DNA of 64,000 nucleotides from Prorocentrum cordatum (GCA_963575745.1 CAUYUJ010001314.1:2501-66500), one strand, 5' to 3'; shown: positions 19,069 to 30,983, counted from the first letter of the stretch. The notes: generated from the letters alone by a model not told the origin. Translations and numbers: made by a program.

Positions 19069-22000
19069 TCATCTCTTCTTTTGACCGCCGTGGCGTCGTT
19101 GGTGATGCGGTTCAGATGGAGACCATTGCAATGCCCAATGAGCCCACGAGCTCCCCGGACGCTGTAATCGTTGTAACCAATTGCATGCTGAAGATCGATG
19201 CGTGGTAACCCAATCGGATATGTGAAGACGTTGTAAGTGCTGCTCTGCGTTGCGAGTCGACCGTCGCACCCAATCAACCCAGGGCTCCAAAGAAATTGGA
19301 GTACTGCAATGGCTGCCGTCGCTCGAGGAACTGCTTGTTGTGCTTGTATCGCTGGGGGCCTTTAGACTCTGGTCTGCGTTGACCCTCCTCCTTGGCGTGT
19401 GGACCATCATTCGGAGCATGCGTCGTTGAGTTCGTCGTATCTTGTCCTCGAGAGGCTTGGTCAAGCACCATGTCTCGCATCCATACAACATCGTCGCAGA
19501 TACTGTGCTTTCGAAGAGGTGGAGACGGGAATTGATGGAATATTGTTTGCCCGTGAGTTCTGCCCTGTGAACATGAAATTTCTTCCGTGCTGTCGAAATT
19601 CGGTGGTCGATCTCTGTCTCGCGCACGTCGTGGGGAGGATTCTGTCGCCCTAAGTACTTCCATGCCCCTGAAAGCGGAATAATCTCGATGTTCATGTCGT
19701 CGATACTCGTAGAGGTTGCCTTTGGTACCCCTGTTCGCAAGGTCGCGCTGCTCAGAATCTTCGTCTTGTCCGGATGGAGCTCCAGGCCCCTCTCTCGAGC
19801 AGCGGCGCGGACATCTTGCAGCATGTTCCGTACTTGGTGTAAGGACGTGCCAATTAACAAAACGTCATCGGCAAATCGTAAATTCGTGATCCAACGTGTC
19901 GCTCCAAGCTTGAGCCCCCAACGTTTGCGCCTCCATGTGGCTTTGACCGCGCGCATGGCGTCCTCCAAGAGCGCGTTGAACAGCAGAGAACTAAGGGGGT
20001 CTCCTTGTTTTGTTGCACGCTGGATTACAAATTGTTTGCTCATTCTGTCGGTGCGCACTCGCGCAGTCTGCCCAGAATGCAAATTTTGTAAAGGTCGTAA
20101 ATATCAATCCGGAACGCCTTACCGCTGCAGTGCCAACCACAAAGTGCCCAACTCGATCGAATCAAATGCCTTGTGAAAATCGAGCGCTGCAATCCACACC
20201 GGCTGTTGAAACTCGTAACACTTCTCTTGTATCATGGTGACTGTGAACAAATGGTGCGTCGTGCTGAAGTTGGCCCGGAATCCAGCTTGACCTTCGCAAT
20301 GAGCAGCGTCGAGCATTGGGTACAGTCGCGAATACAGCAGCTTAGCGAACAGCTTGCATAAGAGAGGGATGATTGTTATGGGGCGGTAGTTCCTCGCATC
20401 GGCAACGTCACCTGATTTGTGAATTACAATTATAACAGATTCTTTCCACGATTGTGGTGGCACCGCGTCCGGTGCGATGATCTGGTTGTACAAGTCAAGC
20501 AATACCTGCTCAAAGTACGGCCCCCCAGACTTGACCATCTCGGCAAAAATCCCGGCAGAGTCTTTGGCCCGACCACTTTTGAGCTTCTTGATTTGCGTTC
20601 GCAGCTCGCTCATTGTGAAAGGTGGTATCGGCGATGCTATTGGTGAGGCTGCTGCACTTGACGTCCCGCGCATCCGAGATGGCGAATAAAGTTGGTAATA
20701 GAAATCTGAAAAGATGTCGACGATGCTTTGCCGCGGCGTGCTCTCAACCCCGTTCTGGTCCTTCATGCTGGGAATAAGCGTTTTCTTGCGGATGCTTTTG
20801 ACGCGTGGGATGTTTTGTTAGCCACGGAACCTCTCAAGGATGACACTTATCTTCGCGTCGGCCTTGGAACGCCGGTGAGTGCGAAGTTGTTTGCGGATCT
20901 TCTTGCTCAGCTCGGTCCGCCTGCTCGCCTCTGCTGGTCGCAACTTCCTCCTTTCCTCAATAAGAGCTTGAAAGGGGTTCTCATCCAACGTCTTCGCTTC
21001 AATGGCACTTTCGCGCCGGGCCTCCGCAGCAGCATCGCGGAAAACATGTTCTACGCACCCCAACTGTTCGTTCATGTCGTCCGGAATGGCGCCGTCAACC
21101 AGTGTCGTCGAAACATTGGCTTGGAAGGATTGGCGGTCCACTTGAGTCCAGTCCAAACTTGCACTAGCTTTGCCTTTCCGTCTACGTACTTTTACCTTCC
21201 GTATCCTGATTTTGCAGTGGAGCGCCGAATGGTCAGAGCCCATATCAATGCTGCGCGTGGCGCAGCAATCGAGAACATCAGGTCGCATGCTCACGTCGCA
21301 CAAAACGTAATCTAATTGTCGCACCCGTTCGCCCGCCCAATAGAAGGTGTATCTGTGCTCAGGGCGCTTATCGAAAAATGTGTTCGTAATCGCCAATCGG
21401 TTCTGCCCACACCACGCTGTCATCCAGTGCCCCCTACTGTTCTGAGTGCCGTAGCCGTGCAATCCTAAAATCTTTCCGTCGCCCCCCTCCGTGTAGCTGC
21501 CGACCTCGGCATTGGAGTCCGCCGCAACAATGAAATACATACGCCGTTTTTTGGTCTCCTCCCGAAGAGCACCCAAGACATAATACAATTCCTGGACATA
21601 AGAATCTCCGTAACCGCTGTGCGGAAAGCCGTCACCAATCGAAAACGAATTCCACGACGTGCGACGTCCACGAATGCTGCCCTCTCAGAGATCCTCGTGA
21701 AGCCTTTCGCGTACTTTGTCCAACGCTTGTGCATGATAATTGCCACCCCTCTTGAAACATGTTCCCACCCGCTCACAGCAAAAATACAGCCGCCCGGTAA
21801 TTCGAAAAACTCATGTTCCTCTGTGCGCCAAGCTTCGTTCAGGCAAATAAAATCCCACTGAATCCCTCCAGCGTCACGCAGAAGTTCGTCGACGCGGTCG
21901 TCATTGGTGAGGCTCCTGACGTTCTTATGCCATATGTGCAAAGCATCTGTGTTGTGCTCAAAATTGTGAGCGATCGTGTCGCGCTCGGACACGCCCGGCG

Positions 22001-23799
22001 GTGCGGGACGCTGTACATCAATAGTCTCTGCATCATCCGATACTCGGCGACTTGGCCCTCGAAGCTCAAGGGGTGAAGGTGTTGGTGAAACAATATCGGG
22101 ATCTGCGTGCTCTGGAGTCGGAGTGGGCCTGGGCAGGGTTGGTGAGTGCAGCGGCTCGGAGTCGGTCTCACGAGCTGGAGCTTGATCTCGCCGTCGGAGC
22201 CGGTCATCTGCATGCCGAAGAGCATGGCACGTAGACGTTGGTGAAACCGGAGTCGGTGGGGTAGAGTGGGACTGGGAAGCGGGAGCCGTCGTGACAAGGT
22301 TTGGCCTTTTCGTCGTAGTCGAGGTGCTTGCCATACACAGTGACCCCGGAGTCGGTGCAGCGCCACGCGTTGTTGTTACAGCCCGTGGTCGTGTCGAGCC
22401 GTGTCGAAAGCTGGAGGTGGATGGTGGTGGATGCTGGGAGTTGGAATCTGACGCTTGGGGGTCTTTTGGCTGTAGTTGCAAGTCGGTGGGCGAGGATCGA
22501 AGGTACGACGTGGAAGGTGGTGAATGCTGGATGTCGGCATCTGTTGGTGGAGGTCGGCTGGTTGATGTTGCAACTGGGTGGGTGGAGATCGAGGGCCGCA
22601 GGTGAGTGGTGGTGCACGCTGTGAGTCGGACGCTTGTGGTTGGGGGTCGGTTGGTTGATGCTGTCTTGCTGTGGGGGGAGGTCGAAGGTTGGAGGTGGGA
22701 GATTGGCAGTCGTGGGTGGGACCGCTCGCTGGAGGTCGAACTCGATCGCTTTGAGGTGGATGCGGAGTGGAGAGCGTTGGAGTCTGCGCTGAAGCATGCT
22801 GTGCGCCGGAACCGGCCAGCCTGCAGTCGAATGTCGCGCGCCGCTGTCGTAAGATGCACATCGGAACGTCGCTGTGGACGATGTTGTAAGCTCGTCGTCC
22901 TCCTCCTCTTCCTCCTCCTTCCCATTGCCTGAAAGCGTGAGGCTGAACATTACGATGGTCGTCGCTGCTGGGCCATTCCCGCCGCAGCTAGAGTCATTGA
23001 GGTCGGCACCAAGCATTCCGAAGTGGGAGCCTGAGTCGGAGGATGGAAGCTGGCGTCGGACAGCATCGCTGATATTACCATCGGATCTGCAATGGTCCTT
23101 TGCCGTAACTGGTGAAACATGGTCATCTCGAAAAACAAGCTGGGATTGATGAGAGTGTCCTGGAAGCAATGAAAAGGAAGAGGCTGGAGTCTGAATCCGG
23201 AAAGGGGTCGGAGAGGGCGTGGGTGGGGTCGGATGTAGAGCCGGAGTCGGAGATGCTGGAGTCGTAGAAATACGCAGGGGATGATGAAGGCGTGGATCCG
23301 CACGTCCTTGTAAAGGATCTGTGTCATGCGCGACTAGTCGTAGTTGGGCCGATTTCCCGGCGCCGGGGTCGGAGCTGCGGGGCGCACGTAGGGAAGCCAT
23401 ACTGCCATCCAGTGCGACTTCGGAAGATGAGCGTGGCGCTGTAGGATACAGAGCCTGAGACGGTGAAACAGGAACGGCGCGGCGGTCATGAAGGTCTGCA
23501 TGTTGGTAATTGTCCCGCGTCGGTGATATGTGGTTCGCATGCAAACCAAAATTATTAATATCGAATGGATCGCCGAGTGCACAGTGATCTGCTGAAGTCG
23601 AAGCTCCTGCACGGCTGAGGGGTACGAGAGATCCTGTAGGCAGATCGTCCTCATCACATAGATGTATAACCCGCGCACCCTCCCTCGATTTTGTCCGTAA
23701 GTCCGGAGCCGAAGACGCGGGGGGAACAATAGGGAAACCATCTTTCACACACCCACGTTTTAAAACATCCCGTGCTTCATCAACAAATCGTTGGCTCAA
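19069..23799 (-). pseudogene. LINE-2 ORF2: broken APE endonuclease - reverse transcriptase
   Basis: Most of the frame is minus frame 23799-22204 and 21588-19069. The first half of the endonuclease (HIWHKNVRSL, LNEAWR) is in another frame (about 22000-21600), so at least two frameshifts are needed. The endonuclease continues with AADSNAEVG, LDYVL and GSDHSAL. The RT has VIIVIHKSGD, motif A ALDFHKAFDS, motif B TKQGDPLSSLLFN, motif C RFADDVLLIG, and a post-RT YGCETW. In-frame stops occur at 20818 and 20119 and between 20119 and 20082. No ATG is seen at the open-frame start. The features recall RTE/L1-like clades, but I do not assign a clade. Confidence 0.85.
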
Positions 23800-23934
23800 G
23801 GGTGAAACGTCATGACTTAGTCCTTTGGTTGCTATTCGTACGCCGTCCTTCGACTACAATATGAAATACTGTTTTGTTGATGAAGGTGTAGGTGCCGAAC
23901 TTGATGTGATACTTCCTCGAACGCCGTCGTGGCG

Positions 23935-24955
23935 TCACTCGCTCTCGGTGTCCGGTTCTGGGAAGATCTTGCTGTGCCACTTCTGCATGGCTTCATCTAC
24001 CTTTCTCTCCACTGCCTTCCCTGTAGCTGTGACGTGCCACTCCCCCTCATTATCAAACCATGCAATCTTCTTCTCCTTGCCTCCATCGTCCTTCATCACA
24101 ACCATGCCTTTTGTCCATATTATTTGCACCTCCCGTTTTGAATGTTCTGGGTGATCACGGAGGAAATGCTTAGTGCATCCCAATCGTTTTTCTTTACTCT
24201 GTTCTTCCATCGTGAGGTTATTCTTGAAAAATATGTTGCCAAACGCATGCTCGTTCGTAGCCAAAAGTATCTTGTACCTTCTTCCAGAACTTGACTTTGG
24301 ACTGTATGGAGGGGAACTCAATGACGCCGTTCTTCTTGGAGCCAATCGTCGTCAGCACATTTGCCTCGGAGCCGTTGCCTAGAAGTTGTTGAAGTATAGT
24401 TTTTAAATCTTCTACAATATTTTCTGCGGTACCTTCACCATCGAAGCCTAGAGCAACCACCTGCTTTGCACGTCTCTCCTTCTCCTTGTCTGCAATCCCC
24501 TCCTCCTGTCCCTTCCGTTGCCATGTCCCGCTCATGGGCGGTCTGTTCATGTGCTTGGTGGAGTCCTTCGTTTCCTGGAGTTTGGTGTCAATGATCTCCT
24601 CAATCTCGTTTTTGGTTAAATACATCTCATCAAGGTCGTTCCGAATACCCTCCACGTTCAACTCCATCTCGTCCATCCTCTCCTGAAGCTCTTCTGCTGC
24701 CCTCCTTGCGTCCTGGGCTTCGATCCTGGCCTGGTCGATCATGTCTTTGACGCCGGCCATGTCAGATTTCAAGTTCTCGTACTGCTGCGTTTGGACAAGT
24801 GCGTACTCTTTGAACCATGGTGGAGCCGTGCTCAGATATTCGTCCTCCATCTTTTTGTCTTCGATTTCATTTGCATTTGTTTTTGCCTTCTGCTTCTGCG
24901 GGGTGGATCCCGACGCCTTTTCGCTTGCCCGCTTGCCAGACCCATTTCCAGCCAT
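23935..24955 (-). pseudogene. LINE-2 ORF1: coiled-coil protein with one frameshift
   Basis: Starts at the ATG at 24955 (MAGNGSGKRASEK). The N-terminus is basic. A coiled coil (QTQQYENLKSDMAGVKDMID through MELNVEGIRNDLDEMY) is followed by an RRM-like stretch (KQVVALGFDG ... VLTTIGSKKNGVIEF). A +1 change near 24280 moves the coding sequence into a second frame (KILLATNEHAFGN ... MQKWHSKIFPEP), which stops at 23935. The architecture is the same as LINE-1 ORF1 despite little visible sequence identity, supporting both ORF1 calls. Confidence 0.75.
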
Positions 24956-25047
24956 CCCTGCCCAGCCCGGCGCCACGAGAGTGCAGGAGAGTAGGATTGG
25001 ATATATATGGGGATGGGTAAGTGTACACCTGCCTTGAGATTAACAGC

Positions 25048-25087
25048 CTTGAGCCAAAATGGAAACTTGAGCCAAAATGGCTACGGT
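25048..25087 (-). other. Two tandem relict spliced leaders at LINE-2 5' end
   Basis: Minus strand: a perfect 22-nt SL (25087-25066: ACCGTAGCC then ATTTTGGCTCAAG), three Ts, then CCATTTTGGCTCAAG (25062-25048), the last 15 nt of an older SL. The older remnant begins just after the internal AG of the SL (CCGTAG/CCATTTT), the known signature of a retroposed transcript trans-spliced again and retroposed a second time. Confidence 0.93.
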
Positions 25088-25094
25088 CTAAGGC

Positions 25095-26250
25095 GATGTC
25101 TAAAGCGAAAAATGCCCCAAGCCAACAGTTGCGAGGATGTCTCGGGCGAAACTGACAGGACCACCAGTTGCGTGGCATCTCGGGGCTCACAGATGCCGCA
25201 CGAAAGATTGTCCGACGTCTTTCGCATGAGACGTCCTCGCAATTCTGAGCTCCCAGATGCCGTGACCTGAGGTCCAGCCCGTTTCGCCTAAAACACCCTC
25301 GTAACTCTGAGATCCTATGTCGTGACCTGAAATGGTCCAACCCCTTTCGCCTGAGACATCCTCGCAACTCTGAGCTCCCAGATGCCGCGCGAGCGTTGGT
25401 CCGGCCCTTTCGCCTGACACGTCCTTGCAACTCGAAGCTCCCAAATGCCGTGACCTTATTTGGTCCGGCCCGTTTCGCCGGAGACATCCTTGCAATTCTG
25501 GGTTCAGAGATGCCCTGACCTGAGCAGGTTTGGCCCATTTCGCATGAGACATCCTTGCAACTCTGGCCACAAAGATGCCGCGACCTGAGGTGGTCCTGCC
25601 CATCTCGACTGAGACATCCTCGCAAGGCTCGGAGATGCCCTGTCCAGAGTTGGTCGTGCTAATTTTGCCATATCATGGTAACTCCGGGCTCCGAGATGCC
25701 GCGCAATAGGCGGTCCGGCCGGATTCGCATGAGACGCCTTCATCAATTTGGGCTCAGAGATAGTGCGCAAGAGGTGGTCCGACCAATTTCGCCTGAGACA
25801 TTATCCCAACTCTGGTCTCGAAGATGCTGCGCGCGAGGTGGTCTGGACAATTTCGCCTGAGACATCCTCCCGACACTGGGCTCAGAGATGCCGCGCGCGA
25901 GGTGATCCAGCCAGTTTCGCTATAGACATCTTCACGCCTCTGGACTCAGAGATGCCCTGACCTGAGGTGGTCCGGCTCGTCTCGCCTGAGACATCCTTGA
26001 AACTCTTGGCTCGTCGCCTCACACATCCTCGCCAATCTACGCTCCGAGACGCCCTGACCTGAGGTGGTTCAGCCAATTTCGATTTACGTAGACGTCCTCG
26101 CCAGGGCTCAAAGATGCCACGCGAGAGGAGGTCCGGCCAGTTGCGCCTGAGACAAGCTCGCAACTGCAGGCTCGACGATGCTGCTCGCGAGGCGGTCCCT
26201 TGAGATATCCTCCAAACTCCTGGGGCATCCTCGCAACTCTGGGTTCGGAG
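25095..26250. repeat. 64-bp dimer minisatellite, block 4
   Basis: Starting with one inverted unit (25129-25150), about 15-17 units follow of TTTCGCCTGAGACATCCTCG, AACTCTGAGCTC, AGATGCCGCGC and GGTGGTCCGGCC. CGCCTGA starts at 25348 and 25411, then about 25476 (63-65 bp). Same family as blocks 1-3. Open minus frames (for example 24867-25625) run from here into the LINE-2 5' end and are not genes. Confidence 0.85.
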
Positions 26251-26924
26251 GTGCTCGAACGTCGCGAACCTAATAACATGGTAGAGGAACAAGCGTAGTG
26301 CGTGCACAACACGTGGATACTGCGATGGAAACAATCGACACTACCGCGCCGCAACAAAACCATACAAAAGATGTAGCCCAAACCATTGCACACAACAATG
26401 TTTTTGAGAATGCAGCTGGCGCTCGAGCCGGAAGCCAGCGCCGCCAGCGTCGACTTACTACACCCCGTAGTAGCGCACAGTCATCGTCAAGGGCGTGCCG
26501 AATAATCAAGCCAGGTGACGCTCCCAGAGGGGAACGATCCTCGCGAGGGGCGGTAAGTATTGGGCCAGGTGACGCTGTGCGAAAATGGTGGAGCTGACAA
26601 AGATGACGGTGATGCTGCGCATCATGGCCACAATGCTTCTGTACGACGATCGGCTGCGCTGGGTCCGCGCTGGGGCGCGACACGGCGCGACGGCCCCGAC
26701 GGCGTGACCCCATGCGAGCTTCCACAACTGACGGCGCTGGCCTGCACTTGGCCCACACTTGGGCGCGACGCGACGGCGGCGGACGCGGCGCTAACGCGTG
26801 ACGCTATGCGACCTACCATTTGCAATGGAACGAAACAATCTACAAAAAAACGCCGGAACCCAGACAACCCCTCCAACATGGTAACGATAAGCCTCCCAGC
26901 ATGAAATTGCGGCCACCGGTCGGG
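26251..26924. other. No recognisable gene
   Basis: Non-repetitive sequence with short open frames in several registers, none similar to a family I know. A 12-bp direct repeat CCAGGTGACGCT occurs at about 26511 and 26563. This is one of the few stretches that could hide a host exon. Confidence 0.4.
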
Positions 26925-27470
26925 CGGGAGCACCGTTCCCAATCAGGGATGTCGCTGGCGCTCGGGTAGGAGCACCGTTCCCAACCACGGATGTGGCCAG
27001 CACTCGAGCGGCGGCACCATCCAAAACCAAGGATGTGGCCAGTCATCGGACGGGAGCACTGTTCCCAATCAGGGATGTGGCCGGCGCGCACGCGACAGCA
27101 CCAATCCCAGGCGAAAGCACCATTCCCAAACAGGGATGTGGCCCGCGCTCGAATTACAGCACCACACTCAGGCAGGCACGTGACCAGCGCTGAGGCAAGA
27201 CGAGCAGCCCAAGTCAGGGATGTGGCTAGCGCTCGGATAGGAATACCGTTCCCAATCAGGGATGCGGCCAGCGCTCGAGCGGCAGCACCATCCCCAATCA
27301 GGGGTGTGGCTGGCGCTCTGGCCAACCCAGAAATGGATGTGGCCGGCGCGCAGGCGACAGCACCATTCCTTCGACAGAACTGTTGCCAGCGCTCAGGCGA
27401 CAGCGCGCCACTCCCGATCAGGGATGCGGCCAGCGCTCAAGCGAGAGCAACATTCCGACACAGGAGCATG
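26925..27470. repeat. About 42-46-bp minisatellite
   Basis: Units of GCACCATTCCCAATCAGGG, ATGTGGCC and AGCGCTCG, with length variation. More than ten units, diverged. No coding meaning. Confidence 0.8.
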
Positions 27471-27507
27471 GCTGAACTGAACTTCCAAGTGTAGGCCGCG
27501 CCGGCTG

Positions 27508-28630
27508 TCTTCCTCCTCCTCCTCCTCCTCCTCCTGCTGCTCCTCCTTCTAGTCCTTCTCCCCCTAGTTCCCTCCAAACCTCCCCAGTCTTCCCCGTAAT
27601 CCTCCTCCTCCTCCTCCTCCTCCTCCTCCTCCTCCCTCCTCTCCCCCTAGTTCCCTCCAAACCTCCCCAGTCTTCCCCGTCCTCCTCCTCCTCCTCCTCC
27701 TCCTCCTCCTCCTCCTCCTCCTCCTCCTCCCTCCTCCTCGTCCTCCTCCTCCTCCTCCTCCTCCTCCTACCTCCTCCTCCTCCGCCCCTCCTCCTCCTCC
27801 CCTTCCTCCTCCGCCTCCTCCTCCTCCACCGCCTCCTCCTCCTCCTCCTCCTCTCCTCCGCCTCCCCCTCCTGCCTCCTCCCTCCTCCTCCTCCTCCTCC
27901 TCCTCCTCCTCCTCCTCCTCCTCGTGCCTCCTCCGCCTCCTCCCCTCCTCCTCCTCCTCCTCCGTCCTCCTGCCTCTCGCCTCCTCCCTCCTCCTCCGTC
28001 CTCCTCCTCCCCCCCCCCTCCCCCTCGCCCTCCTCCTCCCCTCCTCCTCCTCCTCCTCTCCTCCTTCTCAACTTCCTTTCCCTCCTTGTCTCCTCTGCCC
28101 TTCTCCTGCGGCCTCCTCCCCCTCCCCCTCCTCCCCGCTTCCTCCTCCTCCTCCTCCGCCGCCTCCTCCTCCTCCTCCTGCTCCCTTCCTTGGTCTCCTT
28201 GGCTCCTCTGCCTGCTTCACCTGGCGCCCGCTCCTCCCCCCTCCCCCCTCCCCCTCCTCATTCTCCCCCCTCCTCCTCCTCCTACGTCCTCCTCCTCCTC
28301 CTCCTCCTCCTCCTCCCTTTCCCCTTTGCCCCCCTGCCTCCTCTGCCGGCTTCTCCTTCACCCTCCTCCCCCTCCCCCTCCCCCTCCCCCCCCCCTTCCC
28401 CTCCTCCTCCTCCTCCCCTCCCTCCTCCTCCTCCCCTCCTCCATCCTCCTCCTCCTTTTCTTCCTCCTCCTCCTCCTCCTCCTCCTCCTCCTCCTCCCTT
28501 TCCTTCCTCCCATTCCCTCCTCCTCCTCCTTCTCCCCTTCCTTTGTCTCCTTGTCTCCTCTGCCTGCTTTTCCTGCGCCCTCCTGCCCCTTCCCCTCCTC
28601 ATCCTCCTCGTCTTCCTCCTCCATCTCCTC
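27508..28630. repeat. 1.1 kb CCT polypyrimidine tract
   Basis: Almost pure pyrimidine on the plus strand, mainly (CCT)n with CTT, CCC and short GCC/CTG interruptions. Mirror-symmetric homopyrimidine runs of this length can form intramolecular triplex DNA. The long Pro/Leu/Ser open frames, and Glu/Gly/Arg frames on the other strand, are repeat translations. Confidence 0.9.
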
Positions 28631-29164
28631 GAAAGAGCGTCGACTCGGTTTGGGAACTCCACGTGGCAGTCAAACTCTGAAAGCATGGGGGAGGGAGTGG
28701 GAGGGAGCGACGGGACGGAAGGGGAGAGACGGAAGGAGGAGAGGACACGGAGGTGAGCACGGAGTTTTTTCATTCCAGTCGCGCGGACGCGGGTCAAATT
28801 ACTCGCGTCCGAAGCCGCCCGTCGACGCGACAAACGCCAGCCAATTGGGCCGGGATGCGCAGAGAGCGGTTTAGAACATTACTGAAGTCCAACAGGCGAC
28901 AGGCCAAACGCATGCCAGCCAGTCAGGTTGCGCAGGCTGCTTGCGCAGAGCAAGTACGGAGGTAGAGGTATGGATGCATGGGGGAATGATGGTATGGGCA
29001 AGAAGAGAGGTACGGAGGCATGGAATTATAAAACTCTGAGCGCATGCAGGTGCATGCAGCTGTGGGCGCGCGTGGACATGGATGAAAGGCCGCATGGATG
29101 CGTGGAATCTGAGAGCGTGGGACTATGGCTATATTGATGTATGGTGTTACATGGTCAAGGACAT
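28631..29164. other. No recognisable gene
   Basis: Mixed sequence between the CCT tract and the dispersed repeat. Degenerate GGAGGCATGGA/GCATGG motifs at about 28960-29180 suggest an old repeat. No RNA or protein gene recognised. Confidence 0.4.
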
Positions 29165-29729
29165 TTGGAGGCATGGAAGTGTATATATATATACTACAAC
29201 CATCGCGCGCGCTTCGCGCGCGCTTAGATTCTAGCTGGTCGAGTGCTGGCCGCATTGAGACAACAAGGCAGTCATGAATAATGAAGCCGACATTATCTGT
29301 TTCTTCCCGCCTCTTCCTCATGCCTCCTCCTCCGCTCTCATCGACCTATCGACTGGTGATCTGTCGCCAAGCTTCTTGGGGACCTCTTGACCCCTCCTGG
29401 GGGTCTTCTGGGGCGGAGATCTCGGGTTCTCGGTTCACGTTCTCGATAATGGCCTTCGGCCCATCCCGCCACCGTGCCTGGGTTGTGGGTTAGAGGTCCC
29501 TTGGAAGTTCGTTTGGGATTCGTGGGAGGCTCCCCGGGGGTCACTTGAAGGCAATTTTGGAGGCCTCTTGGGGGCCGTTTGGGGTGCTCGTGGGGCGTCG
29601 TTGTGGGCCCCTTTGTGGACTCATGGGCCCTGGGGCCTCTAGGGCTATGTTGGGGGCCTCTTGGGGCCTCCTGGAAGCTTCTTGGGGCGGAAGGCTCGAT
29701 GGTCGGCTCGTGTTCCCCATCTCTGCCGG
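29165..29729 (+). repeat. Dispersed repeat, copy 2 (palindrome-headed)
   Basis: TA microsatellite, GC palindrome (29193-29236), then a body co-linear with 3103-3590 in the same orientation. The resemblance ends at about 29729, where HEL-C sequence starts. It marks the left edge of the Helentron-like domain. Confidence 0.75.
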
Positions 29730-29972
29730 TCCAGAATCCCTCGCAGCAGGTCGTTTGAGCCGGCAGCGTGTCCGGGAGAGCTTCCGGCAAGCGTCCACGC
29801 GTCCCCGCACGCGTGCAGGCACGCGTGGAAGCGTTTCTGGCAGCGTTTCGGAAGCGCTGCCGGGGGGCCCCGCAGAGCCCCAGAAGAGCTTCACGCGAGC
29901 TTCCGTGGGCTTCCCAGGACGGTTTTCCGGTGTGTGTTTTCTTTGCTCTCCGGGTTTTGGACGCTACCAAGT
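29730..29972 (+). mobile_element. HEL-C fragment (3' part)
   Basis: Begins inside the family (CTGCCGGTCCAGAATC) and includes the central GCACGCGTGCAGGCACGCG palindrome region. It ends with the family 3' end CTCTCCGGGTTTTGGACGC.ACCAAGT. A HEL-A copy starts directly after the terminal T. Confidence 0.8.
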
Positions 29973-30983
29973 AACTCGTAGAGCTTCCCTGAGCAAGTTA
30001 TGGCTAGAAGCTAAGAGTAATTCCGGCGCGCCGGAGAGCTAGTTGGCAAGAAGAATCTCGACGGAACTTTTGATGACTTTTGCGCGGTGGAAAATTTTGT
30101 TCTCAAAATTTGACAATTCGTTAGAGCTCTAGTATTTTTTTCTGTGATATTCGATCTTATTCCCGCTCGCCATCTTGATCTCAGTTCGATCGGGTGAATA
30201 TTACTATCGAAAAGCACTCTGGCGGGATCGGCCGTTTTGAGTCATCTTGATATGCGCTGACGGTTTTCTGAACATAACTCGAGCTCTAGGGCAGCTATCG
30301 AGCTGGTAAGCACAGCTAATGCATGCAGAATGATCAGGCGCGTTCGCTTGTTGAACCTAGAGGTCTGAATTCGGTCTGCTAGCCGAGCTAGGTCCGCAAA
30401 CCTGTTCGTATTATTCGAGTCATCTTGACAGAAACTCTCGATTTTCTGCACTTAACTCGAGCTGAAGGACAGCTACAGAGCTGATAGTTACAGGCACCAA
30501 TTCAGAATCATCAGTTGCGTTTGTCTGTCGATCCAGAGCTCTGAACTCGGTCTGCTGCCCGATCTAGAATCGCGAAACTATTCGTATCGTTCGAGTCGCT
30601 TGCGAGATGCTGTCGGTTATCTGGACTTAACTCGGGCAGCAGGGGGGCTGAATGGCTAGTAATCACAGGAATCGATTTGAAGATATCAGGCGCGTCCGCC
30701 TATCGAATACAGAGCTCTGAACTCTGTCTGCTGCCCGAACTAGGTCTGGTTCGAGTCATTCTGAGAGGTGCTGTCGGTTTTCTGCAGTTAACTCGGGCTG
30801 CAGGGGGGCTGCAGGGCTGGTAATGACAGGAGTCGATTTGCAGACAGCAGACGAGCCGTCTGTCGCATTCAGAGGTCAAAAACTATGCACTATGAGTCAG
30901 ATTGTTGGTAAGTGATGTCTGTTTTCTCAACTAAGTCGAGTTAGGAAGCTCTACGAGTCTCCCGGCGGTAACCAAGGTTGACG
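29973..30983 (+). mobile_element. HEL-A copy with truncated 3' hairpin
   Basis: 5' end AACTCGTAGAGCTTCC, 5' hairpin module, conserved region (CCCGCTCGCCATCTTGATC about 30157-30175), 178-bp monomers, then GGAAGCTCTACGAGT and only the left half of the terminal hairpin. At 30983 the hairpin loop is fused to an inverted HEL-A 5' module. Confidence 0.8.

Larger units (their letters stand above)
19040..25087 (-). mobile_element. LINE-2: inactivated APE-type LINE with double SL relict
   Basis: Minus-strand element of about 6 kb. In transcript order: two tandem SL relicts (25087-25048), 5' UTR of about 92 nt, ORF1 with one frameshift, a long Ser/Pro/His-rich linker, APE endonuclease split by frameshifts, and reverse transcriptase with internal stops. 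The 5' end is fixed by the SL. The 3' end is only approximate (the RT frame stops at 19069), and no convincing target-site duplication was found. It is distinct from LINE-1 in sequence and RT subtype (FADD, TKQGDPLSSLLFN). Confidence 0.85.

Noticed and set aside
20728-21315. 195-residue plus-strand frame
   Set aside because: Antisense to the endonuclease and RT coding sequence of LINE-2, which carries recognisable motifs on the minus strand.
18890-25150. GTTGC(A/G)AGGATGTCTCGGGC on both sides of LINE-2 as a target-site duplication
   Set aside because: It lies about 40 bp outside the 5' end and more than 100 bp outside the likely 3' end, and it is a unit of a widespread minisatellite.
27418-28874. 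Pro/Leu/Ser and Glu/Arg/Gly open frames
   Set aside because: Homopolymer-like translations of the CCT tract.
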